NCBI GenBank assembly: GCA_025765615.1
Contig: JAIVFJ010000022.1
Coordinates: forward strand, 434,001 to 498,000
Length of the DNA: 64,000 nucleotides
Direction: 5' to 3'
Source: Zopfochytrium polystomum
Taxonomy: Eukaryota > Chytridiomycota > Chytridiomycetes > Chytridiales > Chytridiaceae
A model generated the notes under the pieces. The model saw nothing but the letters and a program-made list of their open reading frames with translations. It was not told the origin of the DNA and did not search any database. How positions within the stretch are numbered: position 1 is the stretch's first letter; each line of letters opens with the position of its first letter. Below, in pieces: positions 1 through 9,687 of this stretch. The position numbers and the translations under genes were made by a program.

Positions 1-636
1 CCTGCAGTGGCAGCATGACAGTGCTGCTCCAAACAGATGTCCAACTAATAGCTGTTCCTCCAAATAAAACATAGTAGCCAAGCTGCGATTTCCCATCGGA
101 GTGGACACCATGGGCAGTGTTGGAGTAACTGGCTATGTTTGGATCCTTGCTGAAGGCACCACGATATGAAACTGCTGGGGCAAGGTCTGGTTGCCTGTGT
201 GTTGCAAGGTAGTTGATGCCGTCATGCATTGCCTGGTACAGTCTCTGATCTGCAGTTGCTTTGTCAATCCTGTGTGGCTGAAGATTGAGAGACGACTGGG
301 GGGAAGGCCAGTTACTGCAGTGCGGTTGTTGATAATGTTTGCATGGCACTGAATTAACTCCTTGCTATACTTTCTTGTGTAAGAAGATTCTGTCATGTTG
401 ATGTTCCAGCTGCATATTGAGGATGGTTTTCATTGCTCCCATTTCGCAGAGTATGTAAAAAGATTAGGCAAGGCAATGGCGGAAGAAGTTTTTGTCAGAA
501 TCACCAAAAACAAATATTGTTAACTTAGCTTGCGTTGTGGATGATGAGTTAATCTGACAAAGGAGGATGCAGAAATCCCAGACGATTGCACTTTCCTGTC
601 AACTGTTTGATTTTGGTGGCTGTTAGCAGTCAGTGC
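1..636. other. Left edge, no recognised gene
   Basis: Only short open frames are present. The longest is an 87-codon frame on the minus strand (133-396) that I do not recognise. The stretch directly precedes the solo LTR at 637-858, so it is probably part of the retroelement-rich region, but nothing in it shows a conserved domain. Positions 632-636 (AGTGC) are the left target-site duplication of that LTR. Confidence 0.4.
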
Positions 637-858
637 TGTCAGGAACAGAGCAGGACACGACAAGGCAGAGAAGGAACATTTGAGAGTCTTCCTTGTCAAG
701 ACTCAAAGGAAGTTCCAGAAAGAGCAATTAGTAATACAATGATACCAATGATAACACGACAAGTCAGGAAAGCAAAGAAGGTTCCAGAAGGTTCCACAAG
801 GTTCCATGAAGGAATGTTCTAGAAGGTTCCGGAGGTTTCCAGAGCGTGATTCATAACA
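637..858 (-). repeat. Solo LTR (family B), internally deleted
   Basis: Read on the minus strand, the repeat begins TGTTATGAATCAC and ends TTCCTGACA, the TG...CA form of LTR ends. It is flanked by a perfect 5-bp target duplication, AGTGC at 632-636 and 859-863, so it is a genuine insertion reduced to a solo LTR. Its inverted partner at 19007-19317 is 311 bp. This copy is 222 bp because about 90 bp containing the TATA box and the presumed transcription start is missing, so it should be promoter-dead. The matching part is rich in the repeated words GGAACCTTCT and TTCTAGAA. Confidence 0.85.
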
Positions 859-863
859 AGTGC

Positions 864-1689
864 GGCGGTAATGAACTGCTCGATGCAGATTTGGCATATA
901 AAATATGCTGTTGAGGTATGTGTTGCTGATATCCACTGTGCCAGTGTCCCAGTTGATTCAGGCAGCCATTTCAGTGAGTTAACAAAGACTATTGATTAGG
1001 ACAAGAGGTGGGTGAGTATTCTGAATATAAATGCAATGACACTAAGTGGGGCCCTTAGCCATGAGCTGTGCATAGAAGCACTCAATGCTGCTGTCTTCAC
1101 AAAGTTTGACCTTGTAGGCCCATTTGTTCCAGGTTTTGTTGACATTCGTGGGTTGTTCAATGACTTCAAAAGCTGTCTGCACATATACATGGGTCTGGGC
1201 AAGGTGTGCTTGTCGAACACAGTTGGCCTGAATGTGTACACTGAAGGTAAGAAGTTTGTGGTGGATTCCAAACTTTAAAGTGCTATGTTTGTTTTGTGGT
1301 TGTAGAGAAATAGAATCTACTTGTGATGGTTTTAACTTTAAGAAACTTTAGGGAAAATTAGTTCAGATTTTCTAAGATACCATGCACGCAAAAGAAAGCA
1401 CAAGAGAAAACTCTGCACAGGTGAGCCTTCCGCACGATGCTGGTCTGGGCTCCCCCCAGTACCGTATGAGGCGAGGCGACCACTCCCCCATACACAGCTT
1501 GCCCTCAACGCTTTCCCCCGCATCTCGCCTGGGCACATCAGGAGAATAACTGTCTCCTGGTTGGTACTCCTTGCGGAATGGGCTCCCTGCTCAGGACTCC
1601 ACCTCCTCTGACACAGGTCCAGGCTACACTAGCCTACAAGCTGAGACTTCGGTGTTTGTGGGCCTTCGGTTGATTTACATTGCCGGTCT
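864..1689. other. Unassigned sequence between two solo LTRs
   Basis: No family is recognised. The longest plus-strand frame, 1012-1278 (88 codons), has no known domain. Just upstream in a neighbouring frame there is a short VDSGSHF-like string, which could be a decayed retroviral-type protease motif but is too short to call. The copia solo LTR next door split whatever was here: positions 1690-1694 and 2898-2902 carry the same GCCAC duplication, so 864-1694 and 2903-3571 were once contiguous. Confidence 0.3.
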
Positions 1690-1743
1690 GCCACTGATGA
1701 AATCCCACCCAGGACTGGAGGGACTTGGTGTATGTGGGGATGA

Positions 1744-1770
1744 AGAGAGAGAGAGAGAGAGAGAGAGAGC
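1744..1770. repeat. (GA)n microsatellite in copia LTR
   Basis: About 27 bp of alternating GA near the 3' (U5/R) side of the solo LTR. The inverted copy has the matching CT run at about 9402-9425. Confidence 0.9.
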
Positions 1771-2049
1771 AGTGATGATGGAAAAGGGAGAGGAGTGAGA
1801 GGATGGAGAGAGGAGAGAGGAGTGAGTGGGCAGAGATGGAAGAGAGAGCAAATGGAGGAAGAGAGATTGGCTTGTTTTGCACTGGATTCTGTCAAAGCAG
1901 CAAGGAGGGGGTTGGATTCCTTGTTTGATCTCTGTGAGAGGTTGCTGCTTTTATACTCCTGCAGGTTGGAGCCATCAGAAAACAGAGAGAGCAGTGGGCT
2001 GCACAGAGCAGGCCACAGAAATGAGATAAAACAGGCTGAGCACCAACCC

Positions 2050-2272
2050 CCATCCTGGGCTAAGTACCCATTCAGGGCTGAGTACCACCCAGGGCTGGGC
2101 ATCACTCAGGGCTGAGTACCAGCCAGGGCTAAGTACCAGCCTGGGCTGAGCACCACCCAGGGCTGAGTACCAGCCTGGGCTGTGCACCACCCAGGGCTAA
2201 GTACCAGCCAGGGCTGAGTACCACCTTGGGCTGAGCACTTTGTCTGGGCTGAGTACCACCAGGAACCAATTT
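2050..2272. repeat. GGGCTGAGTACCA minisatellite in copia LTR U3
   Basis: About ten degenerate copies of a roughly 20-bp unit built on GGGCTGAGTACCAGCC, with variants such as GGGCTAAGTACC and GGGCTGAGCACC. It lies upstream of the LTR TATA box in LTR orientation, where retrotransposon enhancers usually are. The right-hand LTR has the matching array at about 8908-9119. Confidence 0.85.
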
Positions 2273-2500
2273 ACAGCTTGTTTGAGAAACAGTTGCTTGT
2301 AAATTGGTTTGGATGTTTCCAAATCAGGAAGCTTGTTTGGGAAACAAGCCGCTTTTTTCCTTGTTTTTAGAAATCCAATGATTGGTGCAATCTCTGGTGA
2401 GCTCAGTTTTTATCTCACTTTTAGAAATGCAGTGATTGGTGCAATCCCTGATTCCTAAATGCCTGTTGCATTGCTCAGATTGCACAGCACAGCAGAGGGC

Positions 2501-2590
2501 GGAATTCCAGATCAGGGAGTGGAATTCCGATGCAGAGAGCGGAATTCCAGATCAGGAAGCGGAATTCCGATGCAGAGAGTGGAATTCCGG
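2501..2590. repeat. 20-bp tandem array with palindromic GGAATTCC cores
   Basis: GGAATTCC recurs exactly every 20 bp at 2501, 2521, 2541, 2561 and 2581. The 12-bp spacers alternate between an AGATCAGG type and a GATGCAGAGAG type, so the true unit may be 40 bp. The array lies in the U3 part of the solo LTR and recurs in the right-hand LTR at 8582-8669. Confidence 0.9.
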
Positions 2591-2902
2591 AGCATTGGGC
2601 AGTGGTACACTGCTTCTGCATGCTTGCTGTGCTGTGTTACATGTGCAGAGTGCGTAGTTTGAGCGTTTTTGTGCATGTTCTAATTGCATTGTTCCTACCG
2701 GTAGGATGAACAAAGCTAGAACAACAGCCGCCTTTGCCTATCTCTTTTTATTGAGAACAGATTAGCCCTTCTGAGCGCCCCATTCAAGTATTGAATCTAC
2801 TGAGCCCTTCGAACACCCCATCCAATGTGATTGGATGGAGTTCTCAAAGGGATCATCAGTAACGGGCGTAGTGTACCCCGTGGGTCGAATCTCAACAGCC
2901 AC

Positions 2903-3571
2903 ATCGGTCTGGTCTTCCTCAGTCATGCCCATAGTGCTCCCAGTAAGGCCCACTGGAGGTGATGTTAATTGCAGTAGCACGGAATCCAACCCGTCGTGCC
3001 ATCACCTCCAACACCAGAGCTGTACACCGTTATCCGATTCACTTTCGCTGTGGATTACCATGCGGTTGATACTTTTTACTAATTCCAGTTAAACTTCTTC
3101 CAATTCTGGTTGCTGGGTTGAATGCTGACTGACTGAATGGAGGAAGGTGTTGTTTTCTGGAGTGACTCTACTGTGGGGAATGGTTGATGCTTTGTCTGAC
3201 TTCGTTGAGACTGCAGAAAACTGAAAGCAATTCCAATTCAACTTGTTCAACTGGTAAAATTCAGGTTCAAAGATAGTTCAAGGTGACTCGTGACTGAATG
3301 GAGCAAAGTGGTGATGTTGGTGTTGTTTCTGAAGTTGATCTGCAGTAATGAATAGTTAAAGGTTTTTCTGAATTTTGCTGAGACTGCTGAAGTTTGAATA
3401 GTTTGATGATGTTGTGATTGTGACTGTTTGACTATGAGGTTGTTGGTCTAGAGTGGAGAATAAAGATAAAGACAAAGTTAGTGCTAGTAAGCATTAGTGA
3501 GAGTTGGTATATCCAGATGTTTCCACAGAGTTTGATTGCTTGATGATGATTTGCCTTTAGTCTCCAAGTGA
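2903..3571 (-). other. Probable retroelement leader remnant
   Basis: A/T-rich sequence without a long frame. On the minus strand a short frame (MTEEDQTDVA...) begins near 2928 and is cut by the solo LTR at 2897, continuing on its far side for about 15 codons after GCCAC. This could be the start of a gag-like gene of an older element, but it is too short to assign. Confidence 0.3.
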
Positions 3572-5232
3572 TGTTGTGAAATTTATGCAAGTAGAAGGGT
3601 GTTAATGCAAGCAAAGGGAACAAAGACTTAGCCTGATGTCTTTGTACTCTGCCTCGTTAAAGAATCAGCAGAATGTTTTTGTCAAGTCTAACATCCAAGC
3701 CAAAACCACAAAGTTTCTGGTCAGATTACAAAAGTTGAGGGCAATCTCTGAAGCTTCCAGATCCTGGTTATGCTGCATGAATGCATGAGGCATTCAAAGA
3801 ACATAGCTGTTCTGGAGTGACTCTATTAAGAGCAGTTTGAAATCTAGAGTCAGTTAGATTTGGTTTGGCTAAGGAAGAATCTTAGAGAGAATGGAACTTC
3901 AGTAATCTTGCAAGGTTGAGCTTGTTTATAGTTTGCTCTGAAAAAGTGTTAGTGTTGAGTGTCCAATAAAGATAAACGTTGATACTCCTCAGAATGAGGC
4001 AAAAGTTATTTCAAGGAACATTGTGTTTTGTCACAGAAGTTGGTTAGGATAATTCATCAGGGTGATGCAATCAAGGTGAGGATTCAGGTATGGCTGTGGA
4101 ATTTCCTGTGATGTGGGACCTGGTGTAGTGTGTTAGTGTGTCTGTGTATAAAAGCTGAAGCAGTCAACATGTGTGAGTTGAGGTCCCTAGCCAGGGTCAA
4201 GTAAGCCCAGCAATAATAGTGTATTCCATAGTTTGACTCCTGAGTCCAGTTTCATTTGGCTAAAATGGATAGAGTGTTTTCCCAAGCCAGCAGCCTGGCA
4301 CCAAGAAGACCATGCCAAGTTGGTGCCAATCCATGCTGAGACCACTTTGCAACTCTGTGCTGATGATCATCGTTCACTTATTCCAAGCATCCTCCATCTA
4401 ATTGGCAATACAGTGCCAGTGATCATCTTTCACTTATCCCTAGAATCCTCCCCCCTAAGTGGAAGATGATGTTTGATGTTGTACTGGCAAAATGGTTAGA
4501 GGATGGTTAAACTACTCAACCAGCTTGTTCTATCAATGAATGGACAGCAAATTGTCTTTGGCTGAAGTTATGTGAGCAAAGATAAAGAGAGGAATTGCCT
4601 GATGTAACAGAGTCCAAAGTTATGAGGAAATTGCACAAGGTTGCCATGGTTGTGAGGGTTGGCACTTGCACAACTATTGGTCATCCCAATCACTAATATG
4701 TTTGATGGTGAGAGTTTCAGTGTGGTTGAAAACACTCTGATCTCAAAAGGTGGCCATGTCAATGATAATTGTATCAGGGAATCCAGAAATTGAACCGCCA
4801 ACCCCATGGGTCAATAGGCGAGCAAGACACCATATCATTAAATCCTAATTTGTTATGCCCTGTTGAAAATGAGTAAGTATTATTAAAAGGGCACAGGGAC
4901 AGTTGTTAGAGGTGCAGGTCTCCAAAAACTAAAATGCCTGTGTTGATGTTCATGGAATGATGAATCATTACTGACAGGAGACTGCATGGCTGAATGTTGA
5001 GAGGATAAAGGCAGTTACTTTGATGCATATCAAAAGAGAAGAGCAAAACACTTAGCAGATTGATTATTAGTTGATGGAGCAAGTTGGTTTTTGAGGACCT
5101 CTGCTGTTTGTTCTTCAATTGATATGAAGAAGCAGATAACCAGGATAGTAACAGTTGGTGTGGTGATTTCTGGTGCAGTAGTAGTTGAGCCTTTGTCACT
5201 TTGATTGGCCAGCTCGATGTGTTGCTTATCAT

Positions 5233-5855
5233 AGTTGTTTTGTCAAACAGGTTTTGAAGAGTGAGATTAGTTTCGCTAAACTTGTTATCTGAGGAGCTGG
5301 GTTGCCGACAACAAGAAAAACTTTTCCTTTTCCCATATCCAACAGGCTTTGGCCCAGTGAGCCAACAAAGATTCGAACAACTTGTTGGAAAGGGCGAATA
5401 TGATGGAGAAGTTCTCCAGCTGCTGACTTTGCAAAGCTGTCGACTTAATGGTACGCTTCGGTGAATCAGGTAATGAAGGCATCTGATGCTTCAGTTGGTT
5501 CCATTTTGATGTGTTCAAAGTCGTTAATGATCTCCTTTGCAAGTCCCTGGTCTGCTGTGCGGCAAATTATTCCCAATTCGCCAACCAATTCGTAAGTGAA
5601 GTTTCAACCAGGTGTGATTTGGGTGAGGGCTCGATAGATGTGGCGAGGAATGATTAGACAGCAATGTGCATTCTGGTTCTGTGCACCAGAAAACCAAGTT
5701 ACTTTCTCTGGTCCACAAGACGGAGGCACCAATTGGAATCTCTGTCCTTGGAATGGTCCATCTCTGATGAGACAGGTTCCAGTGTCACAGAGGTCTAGTG
5801 GATCAACTGCATCGTTCTGCTCTGCGTTGATGTGATTGGTTGAGTCAGTAGTCAT
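5233..5855 (-). pseudogene. Decayed retrotransposon gag-like gene in unit X (left)
   Basis: The frame starts at 5855 and aligns with the interrupted gag at 7137-6695: both share CRT-DQGLAKEII-D-E-IKMEP. It is broken by three in-frame stops (TGA, TGA, TAA). The right-hand copy of unit X carries the same three stops at the mirrored positions. The product would be a capsid-like protein; no zinc knuckle is visible. Confidence 0.6.
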
Positions 5856-5979
5856 GTTGTTTTCTCAGGATGATTATGTGTGCCAAGTTTGAAGGGATTT
5901 CGTTGGATTTTGGGTGTGTTGTGAAGGTGGTGTTGCAGCAGATGAAAAGTTGGTTTGTTAGCTTGGTGTGTGTCAGGTA

Positions 5980-6000
5980 GGGGGGGGGGGGGGGGGGGGG
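5980..6000. repeat. 21-nt G homopolymer
   Basis: An uninterrupted run of 21 G. The inverted copy of unit X has exactly 21 C at 13511-13531. Confidence 0.95.
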
Positions 6001-6694
6001 TCATTGTCTCCAATTGGGACAAAAAATCAAAAATTAATGGTGAGGGTTGGAGGTAATCTGGTGACCCTGAATGGAAAAAGGCGTCGCTTATCACAAAGGA
6101 GAGTGATTTTGGGGTGCCGTTGGTGACAGTCGTGTAGTCCCGAAGCAGGCCTTTCCAATGATAGCTTGGGATCGGCTGGGGGAGGTCTGGAAGGCGAGCA
6201 AATTGAGGTTGAAGTTGGAAAAGTGGGTGACGACTTTGGAGGCGGTGGATACGACGTAGGAGCGTCCGATCCGAGATCAGGTGGGTTTGTTGGAAAGAGG
6301 AGATCAAGAGCTTTCCGATGGTAGTAACGAAATCGCTGTATGATGTCTGTAGCGCCCGTGATCGCTCCACGAAGTTGGCAGATCTGAAAAGCGTACAACC
6401 CCTTCTACTGATTGGATTTTGTTGAAACCACGGGGGAAGTGATTGGGATGGGTAACAGTTTTGTATGAAAGAATTCGCTATGATGGCTGATTGATGGGTT
6501 GGGCTGCTGTGGTGTACACTACTGAAGGTGGTGGTGGTGGGAGGTTGATCTTGGCTTCTGTCAGTCTTGTGTTTGTCTTTATACAAAACTGTTACAAGGA
6601 CCATCACTTGCAAAATGCTGCACATCATCCTTGCAAAGCAGTATCAGGTCAAAGCTCCTGCACACTGCTTACACGAAAAGACCCAAAACTAACA

Positions 6695-7137
6695 GTTCAG
6701 GGCAAATATGAAGACTCGCACGACTTTGGAAAATGGTGTGATGTGACTCGAATTTCCACTGATGAACTTTCTGCAAAACTTTCTACTTTGTTGTAAGCGG
6801 TAATGAAGCGCGTTGCAAATGACTCAGATGATTCTGCAGGTTCCATTTTTATACGTTCGATATCATCAATGATTTCCTTTGCTAATCCTTGATCTGTTGT
6901 TCGACATGCAATTGCGATTTCTCCAAGCAGTGTGTAGGCAAAAATTTGCCCTTGTCGGGGGAACTGTGGTAGGAGCTCTGGTTCAACATGTTGTTGAATG
7001 AGAAGGATGCAGTATGCGTTCTGGTCTTCTGTCCCTGGCAACCATTTGACCGGCTCACGCCCGTCGCATGCAAATGCACAATGCTCGCCACAGCGTACTC
7101 TGCATGTTGGGCCAACATTAGGATCATCGGGGTCCAC
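6695..7137 (-). pseudogene. Gag-like gene of an LTR element, 3' end cut by unit X
   Basis: The minus-strand frame starts at 7137 and stays open to the unit X boundary, where its stop is only a few codons beyond. The protein begins MDPDDPNVGPT and includes RTTDQGLAKEIIDDIERIK and FATRFITAYNKVESFA, a helical pattern typical of retrotransposon Gag proteins. It is clearly related to the decayed gag inside unit X, so a member of the same family was interrupted by its relative. No protease or polymerase follows on the far side of unit X (below 3572). The assignment as Gag rests on context and pattern rather than on a diagnostic motif. Confidence 0.55.
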
Positions 7138-8261
7138 TTGATCGTTGTGTAATTAATACGTTAATTCAATCTGGGTCGACACAGTGGCAGAGACCATTGC
7201 TTTTGTTGGATAGTTCTGAAATTAGGTCATCCAATTTATCTCCAAAATTTGCTGCGCCTTTAAGAATGGGGAATGCACAGGAGGCATACTTGATTTGATC
7301 ATACTTGCTCATGCTTGGGAGGAAAATTTGTGAGAGCTTTGCAGGAAAATAGAAATTTGAATGGCAATGATTTCCCTGATTTGGTGGCGGATTCTGAGAC
7401 TTCTTGAGCAGGTAATATCTAAACAAATTCAGTACGATGCTTTGAGGTCGAGATATCGGTGTGAATAGGTGTAGCAGGTGTGTGTAACGAGTTGGTGTTG
7501 AGAAAAATGGACTTGTCACAATAAGAAATGAGTTGTGAATGAGAAATGAGTGGTGGCACTGCTAAGTAGTGCGAAATGTAGCTACAGCAAAATTGAAATC
7601 CTACGACGTAGAGGGTCAATTTGGAGGATCACTGAGTTGCCTCAAGTAGATCCGAAGCTGTAGAAAGCAGGAAAATTGGTTTGAAGTGAATTGGTGGAGT
7701 TTTGGCTGTGTTGTGTTGGTGGGAAGCTCCAAGTAACGAATTTTTGACAAATTTGGCGCTAATGGGACAGTAAAAACGCGGACAGCTGTTATTCTGCAAG
7801 GAACCAGTTGAGGATCACGGCGTTTGGTGGATAGATAGAGTGGAAGTAGCTTTTTCCTGTGGTGGTAAGCGATTCCCAACGCAATTGAAGGAAGTTGGCA
7901 GACTTGGAAGCGGGGTTTCAGTCGATTTTTGCACTTTCCAATGTGCCTGATGCTGTGAATGATTGATTCTACTCGTCAAACGACGCTTCTGCTACGAAAA
8001 ACGACTGTCAAAACGTCTTCCCCACTGCGAAAAGTGCTGTGGGCAGCGGTGGAGGCGTGAGGGACAAAAATTGAGAGTGTTGGTTCTGCAGGTAGTAGTG
8101 GCACTGTTTGTTTACTTGTTTTACGCGCTCGTCACGCGTGTTGTTGTACTTCCAGGTGATTGGGATGGGTCACAATTTTGTATGAAAGAAATGACAGCTG
8201 CTGTTTGTGGATGGTGGTGAACGGACTACTCTCTTGTGATGGTGAAGCTGAAATGGGAGAC
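7138..8261 (-). other. 5' leader/LTR remnant of the interrupted gag element
   Basis: This lies upstream of the gag-like frame at 7137 (minus orientation) and has no credible gene. It shares a block of about 30 bp with the leader of unit X: TTTCATACAAAA, then a few differing bases, then ACCCATCCCAATCAC, here near 8153-8184 and in unit X near 13041-13072. The upstream part was removed by the copia insertion at 8262. Confidence 0.45.
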
Positions 8262-8581
8262 TGTTGTACAATTGTAGAGATTCGACCCACGGGGTACACT
8301 ACGCCCGTTACTGATGATCCCTTTGAGAACCCCATCCAATCACATTGGATGGGGTGTTTGAAGGGCTCAGTAGATTCAATACTTGAATGGGGCGCTCGGA
8401 AGGGCTCATCTGTTCTCAATGAAAAGAGATAGGCAAAGGCGGCTGTTGTTCTAGCTTTGTTCATCCTACTGGTAGGAACAATGCAATTAGAACATGCACA
8501 AAAACGCTCAAACTACGCACTCTGCACATGTAACACAGCACAGCAAGCATGCAGAAGCAGTGTACCACTGCCCAATGCTCC

Positions 8582-8669
8582 GGAATTCCACTCTCTGCAT
8601 CGGAATTCCGCTTCCTGATCTGGAATTCCGCTCTCTGCATCGGAATTCCGCTCCCTGATCCGGAATTCC
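8582..8669. repeat. 20-bp GGAATTCC array (right LTR)
   Basis: GGAATTCC occurs at 8582, 8602, 8622, 8642 and 8662, an exact 20-bp period. It mirrors the array at 2501-2590, with small changes in the spacers. Confidence 0.9.
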
Positions 8670-8907
8670 AGCTTTCCTGCTGTGCTGTGCAATCTGAGCA
8701 ATGCAACAGGCTTTTAGGAATCAGGGATTGCACCAATCACTGCATTTCTAAAAGTGAGATAAAAACTGAGCTCACCAGAGATTGCACCAATCATTGGATT
8801 TCTAAAAACAAGGAAAGAAGCGGCTTGTTTCCCAAACAAGCTTCCTGATTTGGAAACATCCAAACCAATTTACAAGCAACTGTTTCTCAAACAAGCTGTA
8901 AATTGGT

Positions 8908-9119
8908 TCCTGGTGGTACTCAGCCCAGACAAAGTGCTCAGCCCAAGGTGGTACTCAGCCCTGGCTGGTACTTAGCCCTGGGTGGTGCACAGCCCAGGCT
9001 GGTACTCAGCCCTGGGTGGTGCTCAGCCCAGGCTGGTACTTAGCCCTGGCTGGTACTCAGCCCTGAGTGATGCCCAGCCCTGGGTGGTACTCAGCCCTGA
9101 ATGGGTACTTAGCCCAGGA
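8908..9119. repeat. GGTACTCAGCCC minisatellite (right LTR)
   Basis: A tandem array of a roughly 20-bp unit, reverse complement of the array at 2050-2272, lying about 100 bp upstream of the LTR TATA box. Confidence 0.85.
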
Positions 9120-9216
9120 TGGGGGTTGGTGCTCAGCCTGTTTTATCTCATTTCTGTGGCCTGCTCTGTGCAGCCCACTGCTCTCTCTGTTTTCTGATGG
9201 CTCCAACCTGCAGGAG

Positions 9217-9223
9217 TATAAAA
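9217..9223 (+). promoter_or_regulatory. TATA box of copia LTR
   Basis: TATAAAA in the context GGAGTATAAAAGCAGC, inside the 5' LTR and pointing into the element. Transcription would start some 25-35 bp downstream. The inverted LTR carries the same box near 1946-1952 on the minus strand. Confidence 0.7.
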
Positions 9224-9687
9224 GCAGCAACCTCTCACAGAGATCAAACAAGAAAAAAACCCCCTCCTTGCTGCTTTGACAGAATCCAGTGCAAAACAAG
9301 CCAATCTCTATTCCTCCATTTGCTCTCTCTTCCATCTCTGCCCACTCACTCCTCTCTCCTCTCTCCATCCTCTCACTCCTCTCCCTTTTCCATCATCACT
9401 GCCCTCTCTCTCTCTCTCTCTCTCTTCATCCCCACACACACCAAGTCCCTCCAGTCCTGGGTGGGATTTCATCACAAAGCTACCTACAAGCCGTCAGCCA
9501 CACTTGTACGCTCGAACAGGGCCCTGCTGCTCTTACAAGAAAAGGGTTTCTAACTCTAAACAAGACCAACCTGTCTGTGAGCACCGGCTCACCAGCTACT
9601 TTAAGGCAACAAAGGGCTCTTGGCTCTCTACAAGAAAAGGGCTACCGCTCTAAACAAGTCCACTGGTCCACCAAGCCGCTACCTAGC

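Larger units (their letters stand above)
1695..2897 (-). repeat. Solo LTR of the Ty1/copia element
   Basis: This is an inverted copy of the 5' LTR at 8262-9474. Read on the minus strand it runs from TGTTGAGATTCGACC to GGGATTTCATCA. The flanking 5-bp duplication GCCAC (1690-1694 and 2898-2902) is perfect, so it is a solo LTR that inserted in minus orientation and lost its body by LTR-LTR recombination. It is 1,203 bp against 1,213 bp in the other copy. They differ by scattered substitutions and small indels, for example an 11-bp difference just inside the 5' end (TGTTGAGA here, TGTTG plus 11 extra bases before AGA there). It carries a TATA box, a GA/CT microsatellite and two tandem arrays. Confidence 0.9.
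3572..6694 (-). mobile_element. Unit X, left inverted copy (3.1 kb)
   Basis: Inverted copy of 12810-15939. Throughout the tract each position x matches 19511 minus x, so there are no indels over about 3 kb. Both ends look like LTR 5' ends: the plus strand starts TGTTGTGAAATT at 3572, and the minus strand starts TGTTAGTTTTGGG at 6694. Each end has a TATA box pointing inwards (near 4147-4153 on plus, near 6577-6583 on minus). It contains a decayed gag-like gene, a 21-nt G run and a weak tRNA-like promoter. It interrupts a related gag frame at 6694/6695. No target duplication was found (AGTGA at 3567-3571, GTTCA at 6695-6699), so it is not a simple single insertion. Confidence 0.75.
8262..9474 (+). 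repeat. Copia 5' LTR (1,213 bp)
   Basis: It begins TGTTGTACAATTG and ends GGGATTTCATCA. The limits are fixed by comparison with the inverted solo LTR at 1695-2897, whose target duplications give exact ends. In order it contains the GGAATTCC 20-bp array (8582-8669), the GCTCAGCCC minisatellite (about 8908-9119), a TATA box (9217-9223) and a CT run (about 9402-9425). Confidence 0.9.

Noticed and set aside
1629..2115. Open frames of 60-160 codons in the copia LTRs (also 8461-9653)
   Set aside because: They translate minisatellites and CT/GA repeats within non-coding LTR sequence.
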